Shown: positions 22,471 through 32,928, counted from the first letter of the stretch. The stretch is DNA of 64,000 nucleotides from Neopusillimonas maritima (GCF_003576595.1 NZ_NQOU01000001.1:436337-500336); one strand, 5' to 3'. Notes: generated from the sequence alone by a model not told the origin. Program-made: numbers and translations.

Positions 22471-24117
22471 ATGGCTGAACGCGAATCGATGGAATACGAC
22501 GTAGTGGTGGTCGGCGCCGGGCCGGCCGGCTTGTCTGCCGCCATCCGCCTGAAACAACTCGCCAACGATAAAGGTCAAGACATCAATGTCTGTGTCCTGG
22601 AAAAGGCATCGGAAGTCGGCGCCCATATTTTGTCGGGCGCGGTCATGGATCCGAAAGCACTCACCGAGCTGATCCCCGACTGGAAAGAAAAAGGTGCACC
22701 GCTGAATACCGAAGTCAAGGAGGACAAATTCCTCTTCCTGACGCAAAAAGGCGCACGGGCAACCCCAAACTGGCTATTGCCTGAATGTTTTCAAAACCAC
22801 GGCAACTATGTTGTCCGCCTGGGCGAAGTAACCCAATGGCTGGGCGAACAAGCTGAGGCGCTGGGCGTGGAAATTTTCCCCGGCTTTTCGGCCGCTGAAG
22901 TGCTGTACGACGAAAATGGCGCTGTAAAAGGGGTGGCCACCGGCGATATGGGTGTGGCGCGCGACGGCTCTGAAACACCTAATTACCAGCCCGGCATGGA
23001 ACTGCATGCGCGGTACACCATTTTTGCCGAAGGCTCGCGCGGCCAACTGGGGCGCCAGTTAATCGAACGCTTTAAACTCGATCAAGGTAAAGATCCGCAA
23101 AGCTACGCAATCGGCATCAAGGAAATGTGGGAGGTCGACCCTTCACAATCCAAACCCGGTCTGGTCGTTCACACTGCCGGATGGCCGCTCGATGCCGATA
23201 CCTACGGCGGCTCTTTCCTGTATCACCTCGACAACAATCTGGTTGTGGTGGGGCTGGTCGTTGGTCTGGACTACGCCAACCCGTGGCTCTCTCCTTACGA
23301 AGAGTTCCAACGGTATAAAACGCACCCGGCCATTCGTTCAACGTTTGAAGGGGGCAAGCGCATTGCCTATGGTGCCCGCTCGCTTACTGCCGGCGGCCTG
23401 CTATCTCTACCAAAGCTTTGTTTCCCCGGGGGAGTACTGGTGGGCTGTGAGGCGGGCACTCTGAACGCATCACGCATCAAAGGAAGCCATGCGGCCATTA
23501 AAACCGGCGCCCTGGCAGCCGAAGCCGCGTTCGACGCGCTGGCCGCCGAGCGTAGCCGCGACGAACTAACCGCTTACCCACAGGCATTCGAAAAATCGTG
23601 GCTTTATGAAGAGCTCAACAAGTCACGTAACTTCAAACAATGGTTCAAGAAAGGCCGTACAGTCGCCACCGTCATGACAGGCGTAGAACAGTGGTTGCTG
23701 AAAGGCAAAATGCCCTGGACAATCCACCGTACCAAACCCGACCACGCCTGTTTGCAGCCGGCCGCGGAATGCGCCCGTATCGACTACCCCAAACCCGACG
23801 GCAAGCTCACCTTCGACAAACTCAGCTCAGTATTTTTGTCGAACACCAACCACGAGGAAAACCAGCCGATTCATTTAACGTTGAAAGACGCTTCGGTTCC
23901 GGTGGCCGTGAATCTGGCAAAGTATGGTGGGCCGGAAGCGCGCTATTGCCCGGCAGGCGTATATGAATTCGTGAAAACGGAAAACGGTGAAGATCAATTA
24001 CAGATTAACGCGCAGAACTGTGTGCATTGCAAAACCTGCGATATAAAGGACCCTACACAAAACATTGTTTGGGTAACACCCCAAGGGGGCGAAGGACCGG
24101 TTTACAACGGCATGTAA
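22471..24117 (+). CDS. electron transfer flavoprotein-ubiquinone oxidoreductase
   Basis: A 548-residue inner-membrane-associated flavoprotein that passes electrons from acyl-CoA and amino-acid dehydrogenases, via ETF, to ubiquinone. The FAD-binding GAGPAGLSAAIRL lies at residues 12-24, a TTAGG-type region in the centre, and the 4Fe-4S ligands in the C-terminus as a lone Cys (YCPAGVYE) and CVHCKTCDIKDP. CGGAGG precedes the ATG at an optimal distance. It stands alone between a divergent gene and a bidirectional terminator. Confidence 0.96.
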   Translation: MAERESMEYDVVVVGAGPAGLSAAIRLKQLANDKGQDINVCVLEKASEVGAHILSGAVMDPKALTELIPDWKEKGAPLNTEVKEDKFLFLTQKGARATPNWLLPECFQNHGNYVVRLGEVTQWLGEQAEALGVEIFPGFSAAEVLYDENGAVKGVATGDMGVARDGSETPNYQPGMELHARYTIFAEGSRGQLGRQLIERFKLDQGKDPQSYAIGIKEMWEVDPSQSKPGLVVHTAGWPLDADTYGGSFLYHLDNNLVVVGLVVGLDYANPWLSPYEEFQRYKTHPAIRSTFEGGKRIAYGARSLTAGGLLSLPKLCFPGGVLVGCEAGTLNASRIKGSHAAIKTGALAAEAAFDALAAERSRDELTAYPQAFEKSWLYEELNKSRNFKQWFKKGRTVATVMTGVEQWLLKGKMPWTIHRTKPDHACLQPAAECARIDYPKPDGKLTFDKLSSVFLSNTNHEENQPIHLTLKDASVPVAVNLAKYGGPEARYCPAGVYEFVKTENGEDQLQINAQNCVHCKTCDIKDPTQNIVWVTPQGGEGPVYNGM

Positions 24118-24127
24118 AAAGCCGCAT

Positions 24128-24169
24128 AAAAAAGGGGCGCCTCATGTTCGCAGAGGCGCCCCTTTTTTT
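24128..24169. terminator. bidirectional intrinsic terminator between ETF-QO and acs genes
   Basis: A perfect stem AAAAAAGGGGCGCCTC with GAGGCGCCCCTTTTTT, nine-base loop, flanked by A and T runs, lies between two converging genes. It serves ETF-QO on the plus strand and acs on the minus strand. Confidence 0.95.
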
Positions 24170-24193
24170 ACCTAAACCACATCCGATCCGGCT

Positions 24194-26176
24194 TTAAACC
24201 GACTGCGATAACTGGTCGAGAATTGTTGGGTTTTCAAGCGTGGAAACGTCTTGCGTAATTTCCTCGCCCCGGGCTACGTTGCGCAACAAACGCCGCATAA
24301 TTTTGCCTGACCGGGTTTTCGGTAAATTTTCACCGAAACGGATATCTTTCGGCTTGGCAATCGGGCCAATTTCCTTGGCCACCCAATCGCGCAGCTCTTT
24401 GGCAATTTTTGCTGCCTCGTCACCCTCAGGCAAACTCCGTTTCAACACAACAAACGCCACAATAGCCTCGCCCGTCGTATCATCCGGCCGCCCTACTACC
24501 GCCGCCTCCGCCACCAACGAATGGGACACCAGGGCAGACTCAATTTCCATCGTACCCAAGCGATGGCCTGATACATTTAACACGTCGTCGACGCGACCCA
24601 TAATCCAGAAGTACCCATCGGTATCACGTTGCGCGCCATCGCCGGCAAGGTAATAACCTTTCATTTCCGGCGGGAAATAATTTTTCTTGAAACGCTCTGG
24701 GTCACCCCAAATGGTTCGAATCATAGCGGGCCAGGGGCGCTTCACAACCAAAAAACCCCCGGTGCCGGACTTAACATCGGTGCCGGTCTCATCAACAATA
24801 GCCATCTCGATACCCGGCAACGGCAAGGTGCACGAGCCCGGTTTCAGCGGTGTCACGCCCGGCAAAGGCGTGATCATGTGACCCCCGGTTTCAGTTTGCC
24901 ACCACGTATCCAGAATGGGGCAGCGTTCTCGACCCACCTCCTTGAAATACCACATCCAGGCTTCGGGGTTAATGGGCTCGCCTACCGAACCGATGATGCG
25001 CAAACTGTTCAAATCGTATTTGCGCGGGTGACATTCCGGCTGTGCTTCCGCCGCTTTGATAAGCGAACGAATCGCCGTCGGCGCCGTATAAAAGATGCTC
25101 ACTTCGTGTCGTTGAATCATCTCCCAAAAACGGCCCGCATTGGGATAAGTAGGTACGCCCTCGAACATCACCTGGGTAACACCTGCCGCCAAAGGCCCAT
25201 ACACAATATAAGTATGACCTGTAATCCAGCCAACGTCGGCGGTACACCAGTAAACATCGGACTCTTTGGCATCGAAGGCCCATTTCACCGTAAGAGAAGC
25301 CCACAACAAATAGCCCGCCGAAGCATGCTGAACGCCCTTGGGCTTGCCTGTTGAGCCCGAGGTATAGAGAATGAACAACGGATGCTCGGCATTAACCGGC
25401 ACCGGCTCACACGGCCCGGCCTGGCCCTGGCATACATCATGCATCCAAAGGTCGCGCCCTTCATGCCACTGCACGTTGCCTCCGGTGCGTCTATAAACGA
25501 CGACGTGGCGTACGGCCTGGCAACCACCCGTGGCTATGGCTTCATCAACCGCCGGCTTTAATGCAATGGTTTTTCCACCCCGCATTTGCTCATCGGCGGT
25601 AATCACCAGCGACGCTCCTACATCCACCAAACGCTCATGAATACTTTTGGAAGAGAAGCCACCGAATACAACCGAATGGATCATGCCCAACCGGACGCAT
25701 GCCTGCATGGCCACCACCGCCTCGATCGACATCGGCAGATAAATAATGGCACGATCGCCCTTTTTATAGCCCAACGCTTTCAAGCCGTTGGCAAACTCAC
25801 ATACCCGATCGTAGAGTTCACGATAGGTAACTCGCAGCACCTTGCCGTCGTCGGTTTCAAAAATAATGGCGGTTTTATTTTCGGTTGGCGTTCCCAGATG
25901 GCGGTCAAGGCAATTAGCCGACACATTCAACTCACCGTCGGAAAACCATTTATAGAACGGCGCCTCAGACTCATCGAGCACCTGCGTGAAGGGGGTGGTC
26001 CAATTAAGATGTTCTTTGGCCAGACGCCCCCAAAACTCATTCGGATCTTGCTGTGCTTCCTTTACCAGATCGTCGTAAGCCTGCATACCGGAAATGGTTG
26101 CGTTTTTCTCTATGTCGGCAAACGGTGGAAACACACGATTTTCAACCAGCACCGATTTAATATCTGTAGATGCCAT
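24194..26176 (-). CDS. acs: acetyl-CoA synthetase
   Basis: A 660-residue AMP-forming enzyme that makes acetyl-CoA from acetate. The phosphate loop [12 protein letters not shown], the [10 protein letters not shown] motif and the C-terminal [13 protein letters not shown] are all intact; the last one contains the lysine that protein acetyltransferases modify to switch Acs off. ATG 26176 is chosen because GAGGAG lies eight bases upstream; the ATG at 26182 would leave only two. The upstream MFS gene ends within this spacer, so the two are likely co-transcribed. Confidence 0.97.
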   Translation of the reverse strand: MASTDIKSVLVENRVFPPFADIEKNATISGMQAYDDLVKEAQQDPNEFWGRLAKEHLNWTTPFTQVLDESEAPFYKWFSDGELNVSANCLDRHLGTPTENKTAIIFETDDGKVLRVTYRELYDRVCEFANGLKALGYKKGDRAIIYLPMSIEAVVAMQACVRLGMIHSVVFGGFSSKSIHERLVDVGASLVITADEQMRGGKTIALKPAVDEAIATGGCQAVRHVVVYRRTGGNVQWHEGRDLWMHDVCQGQAGPCEPVPVNAEHPLFILYTSGSTGKPKGVQHASAGYLLWASLTVKWAFDAKESDVYWCTADVGWITGHTYIVYGPLAAGVTQVMFEGVPTYPNAGRFWEMIQRHEVSIFYTAPTAIRSLIKAAEAQPECHPRKYDLNSLRIIGSVGEPINPEAWMWYFKEVGRERCPILDTWWQTETGGHMITPLPGVTPLKPGSCTLPLPGIEMAIVDETGTDVKSGTGGFLVVKRPWPAMIRTIWGDPERFKKNYFPPEMKGYYLAGDGAQRDTDGYFWIMGRVDDVLNVSGHRLGTMEIESALVSHSLVAEAAVVGRPDDTTGEAIVAFVVLKRSLPEGDEAAKIAKELRDWVAKEIGPIAKPKDIRFGENLPKTRSGKIMRRLLRNVARGEEITQDVSTLENPTILDQLSQSV

Positions 26177-26181
26177 TCTCA

Positions 26182-27531
26182 TTACTCCTCGTTCAATGAA
26201 TTTTCATGGCCTGACAGAGAGTAAGTATCGCGCACCTTGATGCCGCGCGCAAAATCAAGCCTTTGTAACACCACCAAACCCGCAACAAAAAACAAACCGG
26301 TTACCAAGAGCGCCTGCCGATGGTTGCCATCGGTTAGCCAGGTAACCAGGCCGTAAGTGAACGGACCCACGACAGCCGCCAACTGTATGGCGAACGTCCA
26401 AAGCGAATAAAATTCCGCCAACCGACCCTGTGGCGCCAACGCGCCCACCATGGCGCGCCCGGCGCTCTGACTTGTACCCATGCATAAGCCGGCCAATCCG
26501 GCAGCGACCCAGAATATCCATTCACTGACTGCGGCATAGGCGACCAACACCATCAGAATCCAACCCATCAGGGTCAAAGCAAGCGCTTTTTTATGACCCG
26601 CCCGATCCTGAAAGTGTCCAAACGTCAGGGCTCCTGCCGCCGCAGCGATATTCACCACAAAAACCAGTAACATTGTTTTGGCCATGGTAAACCCCATGGC
26701 CTGATTGGCATACACTGCGGCAAGTGTCACCACTACGGCGATCCCTGCTTGATAAAACGCCCCACATATCAGCAACAGGCGAAAATCGGGGAAAAAGCTG
26801 GATGTTTCCCGCCAGGCTTGCTTCAATTGTTTAAGCGGGGCGGAACGTGGGCGCCGATTCGGCAACGAGCGGTCGTGCAACAAAAGGAACGATGGCAGGG
26901 CTGACAACGCAAACAGACCAGCCGTGAACAGCATGACGATTGCGACATACTGAGGGGCTTCAAACCCTCCGGCGGCAAGTGACGTAACGATATATAACGA
27001 CAACCCCAAAGCCAGCATACCGCCAAAGTAACCAAACCCCCAGCCCCAGCCTGAGACACGACCCAACGCATTAGGCTGTGCAATTTCCGGCAGAAACGCG
27101 GCAATAACCGACTCACCCACACAGTAACAATAATTCGATACGGCCAAAATCACCAGCCCCAGCAACACAGCGCCAGGCCCAACCACTGCCAACATGGCCG
27201 TGGCCGCCACACAACCAAGCGTGCTCAAGAATAAAACACGACGCTTCTTCCCATTTGCATCGGCATACGCACCCAAAGACGGCATGGTGAACATGACCAG
27301 TAAATACGATACTGACAAGGCCGCTGTGAGCGCGAGAGTGCCCCACGACTGCCCCTGGGCGACCACCGACACAAAATAGCTGTTGAACACCGTGGTCAGA
27401 ACAACTGTGGTGTAGCCTGAGTTGGCGAAATCGTACATCGCCCAAGCCCACAACTCCCGACGACGCACGCCGGGACGCAGCGCGTTCGTAAATGCTGAGG
27501 ACTCAGGGGTTGTTTTGACTGACCCCGTCAT
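26182..27531 (-). CDS. MFS transporter of the UMF1 / Atg22-like family
   Basis: A 449-residue membrane protein with about twelve hydrophobic segments. It begins [26 protein letters not shown], the signature of the UMF1 family, whose yeast member Atg22 exports amino acids from the vacuole. Family members include suspected amino-acid or peptide exporters; the substrate here is unknown. The stop codon overlaps the leader of acs, six bases upstream of its ATG, which suggests a shared transcript. Confidence 0.85.
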   Translation of the reverse strand: MTGSVKTTPESSAFTNALRPGVRRRELWAWAMYDFANSGYTTVVLTTVFNSYFVSVVAQGQSWGTLALTAALSVSYLLVMFTMPSLGAYADANGKKRRVLFLSTLGCVAATAMLAVVGPGAVLLGLVILAVSNYCYCVGESVIAAFLPEIAQPNALGRVSGWGWGFGYFGGMLALGLSLYIVTSLAAGGFEAPQYVAIVMLFTAGLFALSALPSFLLLHDRSLPNRRPRSAPLKQLKQAWRETSSFFPDFRLLLICGAFYQAGIAVVVTLAAVYANQAMGFTMAKTMLLVFVVNIAAAAGALTFGHFQDRAGHKKALALTLMGWILMVLVAYAAVSEWIFWVAAGLAGLCMGTSQSAGRAMVGALAPQGRLAEFYSLWTFAIQLAAVVGPFTYGLVTWLTDGNHRQALLVTGLFFVAGLVVLQRLDFARGIKVRDTYSLSGHENSLNEE

Positions 27532-27569
27532 GTATCGCAGTACAGCACGTTGCTTAAAACTGGTTGGAA

Positions 27570-27977
27570 TTAAAGCTTAAGCGCGGCAATCCCGGCACGC
27601 GCAATTTCGGCGTCATCAGACGATTTCACGCCGGAAACACCGACGGCGCCAATGACCTGGCCATCTGCCATTACAGGCACACCGCCTTCCAACAAACCAT
27701 CGAGATTGGGCGCCGACAGGAACGCAACACGCCCTTGAGCAATAATATCTTCGAAGATTTTTGTTTCCCGACGCCCCATTGCCGCTGTTCTGGCTTTCGC
27801 TTCCGACATTTTGGCTGTCATGGGCGCAGCGCCGTCGAGACGCACCATACCTAGCAGATGGCCGCCATCGTCGGTCACTGAAATCGCCACCGCCCAATTA
27901 TTGGTTTTGGCAAAATCAGTCGCCGCATACAAAATTTTTGTGACGTCGCTCGCGCCGAGTACAGGTTTGGTATTCAT
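27570..27977 (-). CDS. GlcG/HbpS family heme-binding-like protein
   Basis: A 135-residue small protein with the GlcG/HbpS fold: WAVAISVTDDGGHLLGMVRLDGA near residue 30 and GGVPVMADGQVIGAVGVSG at about residue 98. Family members bind heme or corrinoid-type ligands or accompany glycolate or diol metabolism; the role here is not clear. AGGAG precedes the ATG at 27977 by seven bases, which decides the start over an open frame reaching back to 28103. It is a single gene upstream of the MFS-acs pair by 38 bases and could be part of the same transcript. Confidence 0.85.
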   Translation of the reverse strand: MNTKPVLGASDVTKILYAATDFAKTNNWAVAISVTDDGGHLLGMVRLDGAAPMTAKMSEAKARTAAMGRRETKIFEDIIAQGRVAFLSAPNLDGLLEGGVPVMADGQVIGAVGVSGVKSSDDAEIARAGIAALKL

Positions 27978-28183
27978 CGGACTGTCTCCTTTGGTATGTG
28001 ATGCGTTATTCAACGATGAAACCGCATAATGCCATAAGTTCCCCATCACAACCCGAACGGCGCAACACGTGCGATTTGTAACATTTGAGGCTTTACCTGA
28101 CACAAAGTTTTAGTTAAACTCGGGCACGCAAAAAACGCCAACCAGCAACAGGCCAAAATACTTAGGCCTTTTATCGGGGAACC

Positions 28184-28828
28184 ATGTCGGATAACGTGCC
28201 AGTTTTATCTGGGAGTCAACGTCGCACGCCAATCATCTCGGTTGGTGTAAAAGTATTCGTCCTCGCTGCGGCCACTTTTTTGGCAGGGTGCGCGTCTACC
28301 GACCCAGGTTCTCAAGCCGGTGCCGGCCGCGAAGCTTATCAGGCACATTTGCGCTCCGATCCGCTGGGGGCTTATTTGGCCAAAAACGATTTCGGCCTTA
28401 GTCGGGCCTCTGAAACGTATTACAACGATTCGCGCGCGCTTGCCAGCGCCGCGTTGGAACATTTAGGGGTCGACTACAAATTCGGCGGCGATGAGCCCGA
28501 CACCGGCTTCGACTGCAGTGGCCTGGTTATTTACGCTGCCGAAAAATCGCTCGGCTTGAAATTGCCCCGTCGCTCAGCCGACATCGCCCGCCAGGGTATC
28601 GCGGTTAAACAATCGGAACTGCGCAAAGGTGATTTGGTGTTTTTTAACACCTTGGGCAGTCGCTTCTCACATGTAGGCATTTACCTGGGAAATAAAGAAT
28701 TCGTCCATGCGCCCCGCCGGGGCGCCCAGGTAAGGGTGGAAAGCATGGACATTGCATACTGGAAGAAGCGCTATAACGGCGCGCGCCGGCTCGGGCCTGA
28801 AACCTTGCACTCAGCTTCGCTGCAATAG
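28184..28828 (+). CDS. NlpC/P60 family lipoprotein (predicted peptidoglycan endopeptidase)
   Basis: A 214-residue protein with a signal peptide ending in the lipobox LAGC (Cys35). The C-terminal NlpC/P60 domain holds the catalytic triad: Cys in DCSGLV, His in SHVGIYLG and a further His in VHAPRRG. These enzymes cut D-Glu to diaminopimelate links in peptide stems of murein; this size is like E. coli Spr/MepS. An N-terminal segment of about 60 residues lies between lipidation site and domain. The 3' end overlaps the DUF2325 gene on the other strand by 58 bases. Confidence 0.9.
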   Translation: MSDNVPVLSGSQRRTPIISVGVKVFVLAAATFLAGCASTDPGSQAGAGREAYQAHLRSDPLGAYLAKNDFGLSRASETYYNDSRALASAALEHLGVDYKFGGDEPDTGFDCSGLVIYAAEKSLGLKLPRRSADIARQGIAVKQSELRKGDLVFFNTLGSRFSHVGIYLGNKEFVHAPRRGAQVRVESMDIAYWKKRYNGARRLGPETLHSASLQ

Positions 28829-29121
28829 CCGCATTGCATCAGCGCCTTCTGCATACAACACACCGATCTGCGGCAAGCCACAACCCTTACACCAGAACGC
28901 TGGGCTGCCATCCGGAACGTTTTCATTACGTTATGGCCCAGAAAATCAGTTAACAAAATTAATAAATCCGTGCCTGAGGGCAATTGCAGATTTTTCTTCT
29001 GATGGGCGGGATCCCGGCCACTGATATGCCGGTGAATAGAAATATTATGGCCCTTCAACAAATCAGGAATATTGCCTAAGCGATCGGCACCCACAATTAC
29101 CGCATTTACACACGTCGTCAT
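28771..29121 (-). CDS. DUF2325 domain protein, Fur-type promoter
   Basis: A 116-residue protein whose body matches the DUF2325 family: NAVIVGADRLGNIPDLL at the start, SGRDPAHQKKNLQLP and LLILLTDFLGHN in the middle. No biochemical role of the family is established to my knowledge. The last 45 residues contain six cysteines (VVACRRSVCC, then QCGYCSEAEC), which could bind metal. The promoter carries a Fur-box-like sequence over its -10 and spacer, so iron-starvation control is likely. The 3' end overlaps the NlpC/P60 gene. Confidence 0.78.
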   Translation of the reverse strand: MTTCVNAVIVGADRLGNIPDLLKGHNISIHRHISGRDPAHQKKNLQLPSGTDLLILLTDFLGHNVMKTFRMAAQRSGVRVVACRRSVCCMQKALMQCGYCSEAECKVSGPSRRAPL

Positions 29122-29147
29122 AATGATCCCTTTGTCTTCAAATTAAG

Positions 29148-29180
29148 ACAAACGATAATCATTCTTATTTGTATTGTCAA
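29148..29180 (-). promoter_or_regulatory. Fur-box-overlapped promoter of the DUF2325 gene
   Basis: On the minus strand TTGACA (29180-29175) and TATCGT (29157-29152) are 17 bases apart. A Fur-box-like sequence at 29148-29166, centred on ATAATCATT, matches the 19-base consensus at 13 positions and covers the -10 box and half of the spacer, where bound Fur would block RNA polymerase. Confidence 0.72.
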
Positions 29181-29208
29181 TCAGTATCAACAACAACAGT
29201 AAAATTAT

Positions 29209-30159
29209 TTATTCGGGTGCAGGCGTTTTCTCCAAGGCCTGTTGCACGACTTCGCGTGTGAGCTCGGGTGCCAGCATTTCCAGCAAAGCATAAACATAAT
29301 CACGTAAAAATACACCCTGCTTCATCGCTACGCGGGTTACATGGGTTCCGAACAAATGCCCAACGGGAATACCCACCAAACCTTTGTCTCGGCGCGGGTC
29401 ATAGGCAATACCCGCGATAATGCCGATTCCCAGGCCGACGTCGACATAAGTTTTAATAACGTCGGCATCAATTGCTTCCAGAACGATGTCGGGGGTGATA
29501 TGACGAGATTCAAAAACTTCATCGATGACACGACGCCCGGAAAACTGGCGATCATACGTAACGATGGGATATTGCGCCAGTTGTTCCAGCGTTAAATTGC
29601 GCGCCTGCGACGACGTCAGCTCCGTTAAAGGATGATCCGGTTTCACCACAACAACGTGCTCCCATGAAACAACCGGCAAGGCAACCAGGCCCGGCGTGTG
29701 TGCCAGCGACTCGGTAGCAATGGCAAGATCGGCTTGTTCATGCAGCACCATTTGCGCCAAAGTGGGAGGGTTTCCTTCCGCCAACGACATTCTGACCTTG
29801 GGGAAACGGGCCCGAAACGCGGGAATCACCTTGGGCAACAAATACCGCGCTTGGGCGTGAGTACAACCAATAACCAAGCCACCTTCGTCTTTCTGAGCAA
29901 ACTCGTCACTGACCTTTTTTAGGTTATCCACCTCGCGCATGATGCGTTCAATAACCTGAGCTACGACAGCGCCCGGTTTGGTCAAACCTTTAATACGTTT
30001 CCCATGACGCTCGAATATTTTGACGCCCAGCTCCTCCTCGAATTCAATAATCGACTTCGACACTCCTGGCTGGGACGTGTACAAAGAGCGGGCGGCTTCC
30101 GTTAAATTATAGTTGCGTCGAATGGTTTCTCGCACGAAGCGAAATTGCTGAAGATTCAT
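29209..30159 (-). CDS. cysB: CysB-type LysR family transcriptional regulator
   Basis: A 316-residue LysR regulator very like CysB: MNLQQFRFVRETIRRNYNLTEAA begins the winged helix-turn-helix, followed by SQPGVSKSIIEFEEELG, and a sulfur-sensing periplasmic-binding-like domain with TTHAQARY-type GCTHAQARYLLP. CysB activates sulfate uptake and cysteine synthesis with N-acetylserine. Length agrees (about 313-324). The gene has its own promoter at 30183-30210 and stands between lptF and the DUF2325 gene, all on the minus strand. Confidence 0.92.
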   Translation of the reverse strand: MNLQQFRFVRETIRRNYNLTEAARSLYTSQPGVSKSIIEFEEELGVKIFERHGKRIKGLTKPGAVVAQVIERIMREVDNLKKVSDEFAQKDEGGLVIGCTHAQARYLLPKVIPAFRARFPKVRMSLAEGNPPTLAQMVLHEQADLAIATESLAHTPGLVALPVVSWEHVVVVKPDHPLTELTSSQARNLTLEQLAQYPIVTYDRQFSGRRVIDEVFESRHITPDIVLEAIDADVIKTYVDVGLGIGIIAGIAYDPRRDKGLVGIPVGHLFGTHVTRVAMKQGVFLRDYVYALLEMLAPELTREVVQQALEKTPAPE

Positions 30160-30165
30160 TTTTTA

Positions 30166-30178
30166 CCCCGTATAGGGG
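30166..30178 (-). promoter_or_regulatory. inverted repeat over the cysB ribosome binding site
   Basis: CCCC and GGGG arms separated by five bases lie seven bases before the cysB ATG; on the mRNA the GGGG arm is the only Shine-Dalgarno-like purine run, so a hairpin would hide it. It may also act as an operator just after the transcription start. Confidence 0.35.
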
Positions 30179-30182
30179 CAAA

Positions 30183-30210
30183 ATTATACGTAATATAGAA
30201 ACAAATTCAA
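30183..30210 (-). promoter_or_regulatory. cysB promoter
   Basis: TTGAAT (30210-30205) and a perfect TATAAT (30188-30183) are separated by 16 bases on the minus strand, about 25 bases upstream of the ATG. LysR regulators often repress their own promoter; no T-N11-A site can be assigned with confidence. Confidence 0.65.
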
Positions 30211-30251
30211 ATAATATTCAGTAATAAGACTATACACAAAAAGCAGGTTGA

Positions 30252-31361
30252 TCAGGATGCGGGCTTGGGAGGCTTCGGCGCGCGAATACGTAACTTGCGC
30301 CACATCATGAACACCATTAAAGCAAGAAAAATGGCGTGAACCAGCCAAATACCCACATAAAAGTTCAGTTGGCCTGTGCCGATCCAGCCACGCGACAGGT
30401 TAATCAAGTTCATGTACAGCAAGCCCACCAAACCCGCAATCAAGACATCACCGGAGCGCCCCAGGCGCGGATTCACCGCGCCTAATGGAATCGCCAGCAA
30501 AGCCAGATTCAATGCAGCAAGCGGTAAAGCGAGACGCCACATGATTTGAGAGTCGGCGTTATCGTTATCGTCACTGAACAATTGTTGCGTGGGACGCGCC
30601 TTTATCTGACTCTCTGCCTGTGCACGCAACGCTTCGGGGGTGGTATCGCTCTCCCCTTCAAGGCGAAAACCATAGCGTTGAAAATCAAGCAAACGGAATT
30701 CAGTTTGACCCGGCTTCAAATCGTAACGGTGCCCTTCCGACAAAACCAAAAAACGATCACCGTTATCCTGGGTTTCAACCCGAGCGCTATTGGCGGTTAC
30801 CACGCTCAGCCAGCCATCATCTTTAATCCGGGCCACAACCTTACCCAGCTCATCGCCTTCATTCACAGGCTCTTCTGCAAAAAACACCCGCGCGCCGTTC
30901 TCTGTTTCAATAAATTGCCCGGCCGTCACTTTGGACAAATCAGATCGCTGCTCATAACGCTGACGATACTCAGCAATTTGCCGATAGGCCCACGGCGACG
31001 CGAACAAGGTAAGAAAAGCAATAAGCATGGCCGCCGGCACGGCAATACGCATCACCGGCCCAATCCAGTCTTTTAACGACAGGCCGCTGGCGAACCACAC
31101 TACCATTTCAGACTCACGAAAATTACGTGTTACGGTGGTAAGAACAGCAATAAACAATGAAACCGACAAAATAACCGGCAAGGCGGTAATACTTGAAAAC
31201 GTCGCCAGGCCGAACACAACGTCGGCACCAATGCTGCCGCTGGCCGCGTCGCCCAACAACCGAACCAGCAGGACACTAAGCCAAACCACCAATAACGTGG
31301 AAAAAACCACGCCGGCATGACTCATGATTTCGGATACGACAGATCGTTTGAATAGAGACAT
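30252..31361 (-). CDS. lptF: LPS export ABC transporter permease LptF
   Basis: A 369-residue inner-membrane protein with transmembrane helices at both ends and a periplasmic beta-jellyroll in the middle (about residues 120-260). The start SLFKRSVVSEIMSHAGVVF matches LptF. With LptG it forms the permease that pulls lipopolysaccharide from the inner membrane toward LptC and LptA. ATG 31361 is used; the longer frame starts with TTG. It is divergent from pepA, the usual arrangement, but lptG, which usually follows, is not next to it. Confidence 0.92.
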   Translation of the reverse strand: MSLFKRSVVSEIMSHAGVVFSTLLVVWLSVLLVRLLGDAASGSIGADVVFGLATFSSITALPVILSVSLFIAVLTTVTRNFRESEMVVWFASGLSLKDWIGPVMRIAVPAAMLIAFLTLFASPWAYRQIAEYRQRYEQRSDLSKVTAGQFIETENGARVFFAEEPVNEGDELGKVVARIKDDGWLSVVTANSARVETQDNGDRFLVLSEGHRYDLKPGQTEFRLLDFQRYGFRLEGESDTTPEALRAQAESQIKARPTQQLFSDDNDNADSQIMWRLALPLAALNLALLAIPLGAVNPRLGRSGDVLIAGLVGLLYMNLINLSRGWIGTGQLNFYVGIWLVHAIFLALMVFMMWRKLRIRAPKPPKPAS

Positions 31362-31417
31362 AAACAAAAATGCGAGATAATCAACAACACTCTGCCGATC
31401 AACTACGGAAAGCTTAT

Positions 31418-32923
31418 ATGGAATTCAGCACACAAACCAACGCAGCACCGAACCAAATTAAAACCGCGGCACTGGCTGTCGGCGTTTTTGCCGAAGGCCA
31501 GCTTACACAACCTGCGCAACTGCTCGATCAAGCCTGCAACGGCGCACTATCGCGTGTTGTTAAAAGCGAATTTCCCGGCAAGGCCGGGACCCAAACCCTG
31601 CTTAGAAACCTCGACGGCATTGCCGCCGAGCGGATCATTTTAATCGGGTTAGGCAAACAAGACAGCTACAACAGCAAAATTCATGCAAATGCCGAACTGG
31701 CATTTGCAAAATATTGTATTCAGGCCCAGGTCGCAGAAGGTGTGTCCACCCTTGCAAGCCTCGATTACCAGGAAACGGGAATTCGGCAGCGCGCCCAAAT
31801 TGCCGCAACCGCAGCCGGCCAGGCCACTTATCACTATGATGCCACGCTGGGGAAAGAAAACCGCAACAAACCCGCCAAATTAAAAAAAATAGCGCAATGG
31901 GTCAGTCGTGGCGACGCCGCCCAGGCAAAACTGGGCCTGCAAGCCGGACAGGCAATCGGCAACGGTATGCAGCTCACCCGTTTGCTGGGCGATTTGCCGG
32001 GCAATGTTTGTACCCCCACCTACCTGGGCCAAACCGCGAAGAAACTGTCAAAAGAGTTCAAAACGTTGAAAGCTGAAGTCTTAGGGCTAAAACAGATTCA
32101 GGATCTCAAGATGAATGCGTTCCTGTCGGTTGCCAAAGGCTCAGACGAACCTCCCGCATTTATTGTCCTGAAGTACACCCCTCCCGCCGGAAAAACGAAA
32201 ACGGCGCGCGGCAAGAAGCCCTACGTACTTGTCGGTAAAGGCATTACGTTCGACTCGGGAGGGATATCCATTAAACCCGGCGCAAACATGGACGAGATGA
32301 AATACGACATGTGCGGTGCGGCAAGTGTGCTGGGCGCCATGCGGGCGGTTGCCGAGTTGGAACTGAACCATTCAGTGATTGGCGTCATCCCCGCATGCGA
32401 AAACCTGCCCAGTGGGCGCGCAAACAAACCTGGCGATGTGGTTACCAGCATGTCAGGGCAAACAATTGAAATTCTTAATACCGACGCCGAAGGTCGCCTG
32501 GTTTTGTGTGATGCGCTCACTTATGTTGAGCGGTTCAAACCCCAGGCAGTGATCGATATCGCCACGCTTACCGGTGCATGTGTTGTCGCGCTGGGCCATG
32601 TCAATACGGGCCTTTTCTCACCGAACGATGAGCTTGCAACACAATTGCAAACAGCCGGGCGGCAAACCAATGATCCCGCATGGCGCCTTCCACTTGATGA
32701 AGCCTATCAGGAGCAATTACGGTCTAATTTTGCCGACATGGCCAATATTGGTGGGCCACCCGCTGGGTCGGTGACTGCGGCGTGTTTCTTGTCACGCTAT
32801 ACCAAAGCCTATGACTGGGCTCACCTCGACATTGCCGGTACGGCATGGCGCAGCGGCAAAGAAAAAGGTGCTTCAGGCCGCCCTGTACCACTGCTCATTC
32901 AATTTCTGCTTAACCAGAATTGA
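31418..32923 (+). CDS. pepA: leucyl aminopeptidase (M17)
   Basis: A 501-residue cytosolic dizinc or dimanganese aminopeptidase. The C-terminal catalytic domain shows [15 protein letters not shown] (metal Lys and Asp), the signature [10 protein letters not shown] and a catalytic Arg within it. The N-terminal domain is the usual P-loop-free regulatory one. [10 protein letters not shown] at 31418 follows a GGAAAG sequence and resembles family starts; the frame is open 16 codons further up. E. coli PepA also acts as a DNA-binding protein. It is divergent from lptF and followed by holC after five bases. Confidence 0.95.
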   Translation: MEFSTQTNAAPNQIKTAALAVGVFAEGQLTQPAQLLDQACNGALSRVVKSEFPGKAGTQTLLRNLDGIAAERIILIGLGKQDSYNSKIHANAELAFAKYCIQAQVAEGVSTLASLDYQETGIRQRAQIAATAAGQATYHYDATLGKENRNKPAKLKKIAQWVSRGDAAQAKLGLQAGQAIGNGMQLTRLLGDLPGNVCTPTYLGQTAKKLSKEFKTLKAEVLGLKQIQDLKMNAFLSVAKGSDEPPAFIVLKYTPPAGKTKTARGKKPYVLVGKGITFDSGGISIKPGANMDEMKYDMCGAASVLGAMRAVAELELNHSVIGVIPACENLPSGRANKPGDVVTSMSGQTIEILNTDAEGRLVLCDALTYVERFKPQAVIDIATLTGACVVALGHVNTGLFSPNDELATQLQTAGRQTNDPAWRLPLDEAYQEQLRSNFADMANIGGPPAGSVTAACFLSRYTKAYDWAHLDIAGTAWRSGKEKGASGRPVPLLIQFLLNQN

Positions 32924-32928
32924 GCGTA

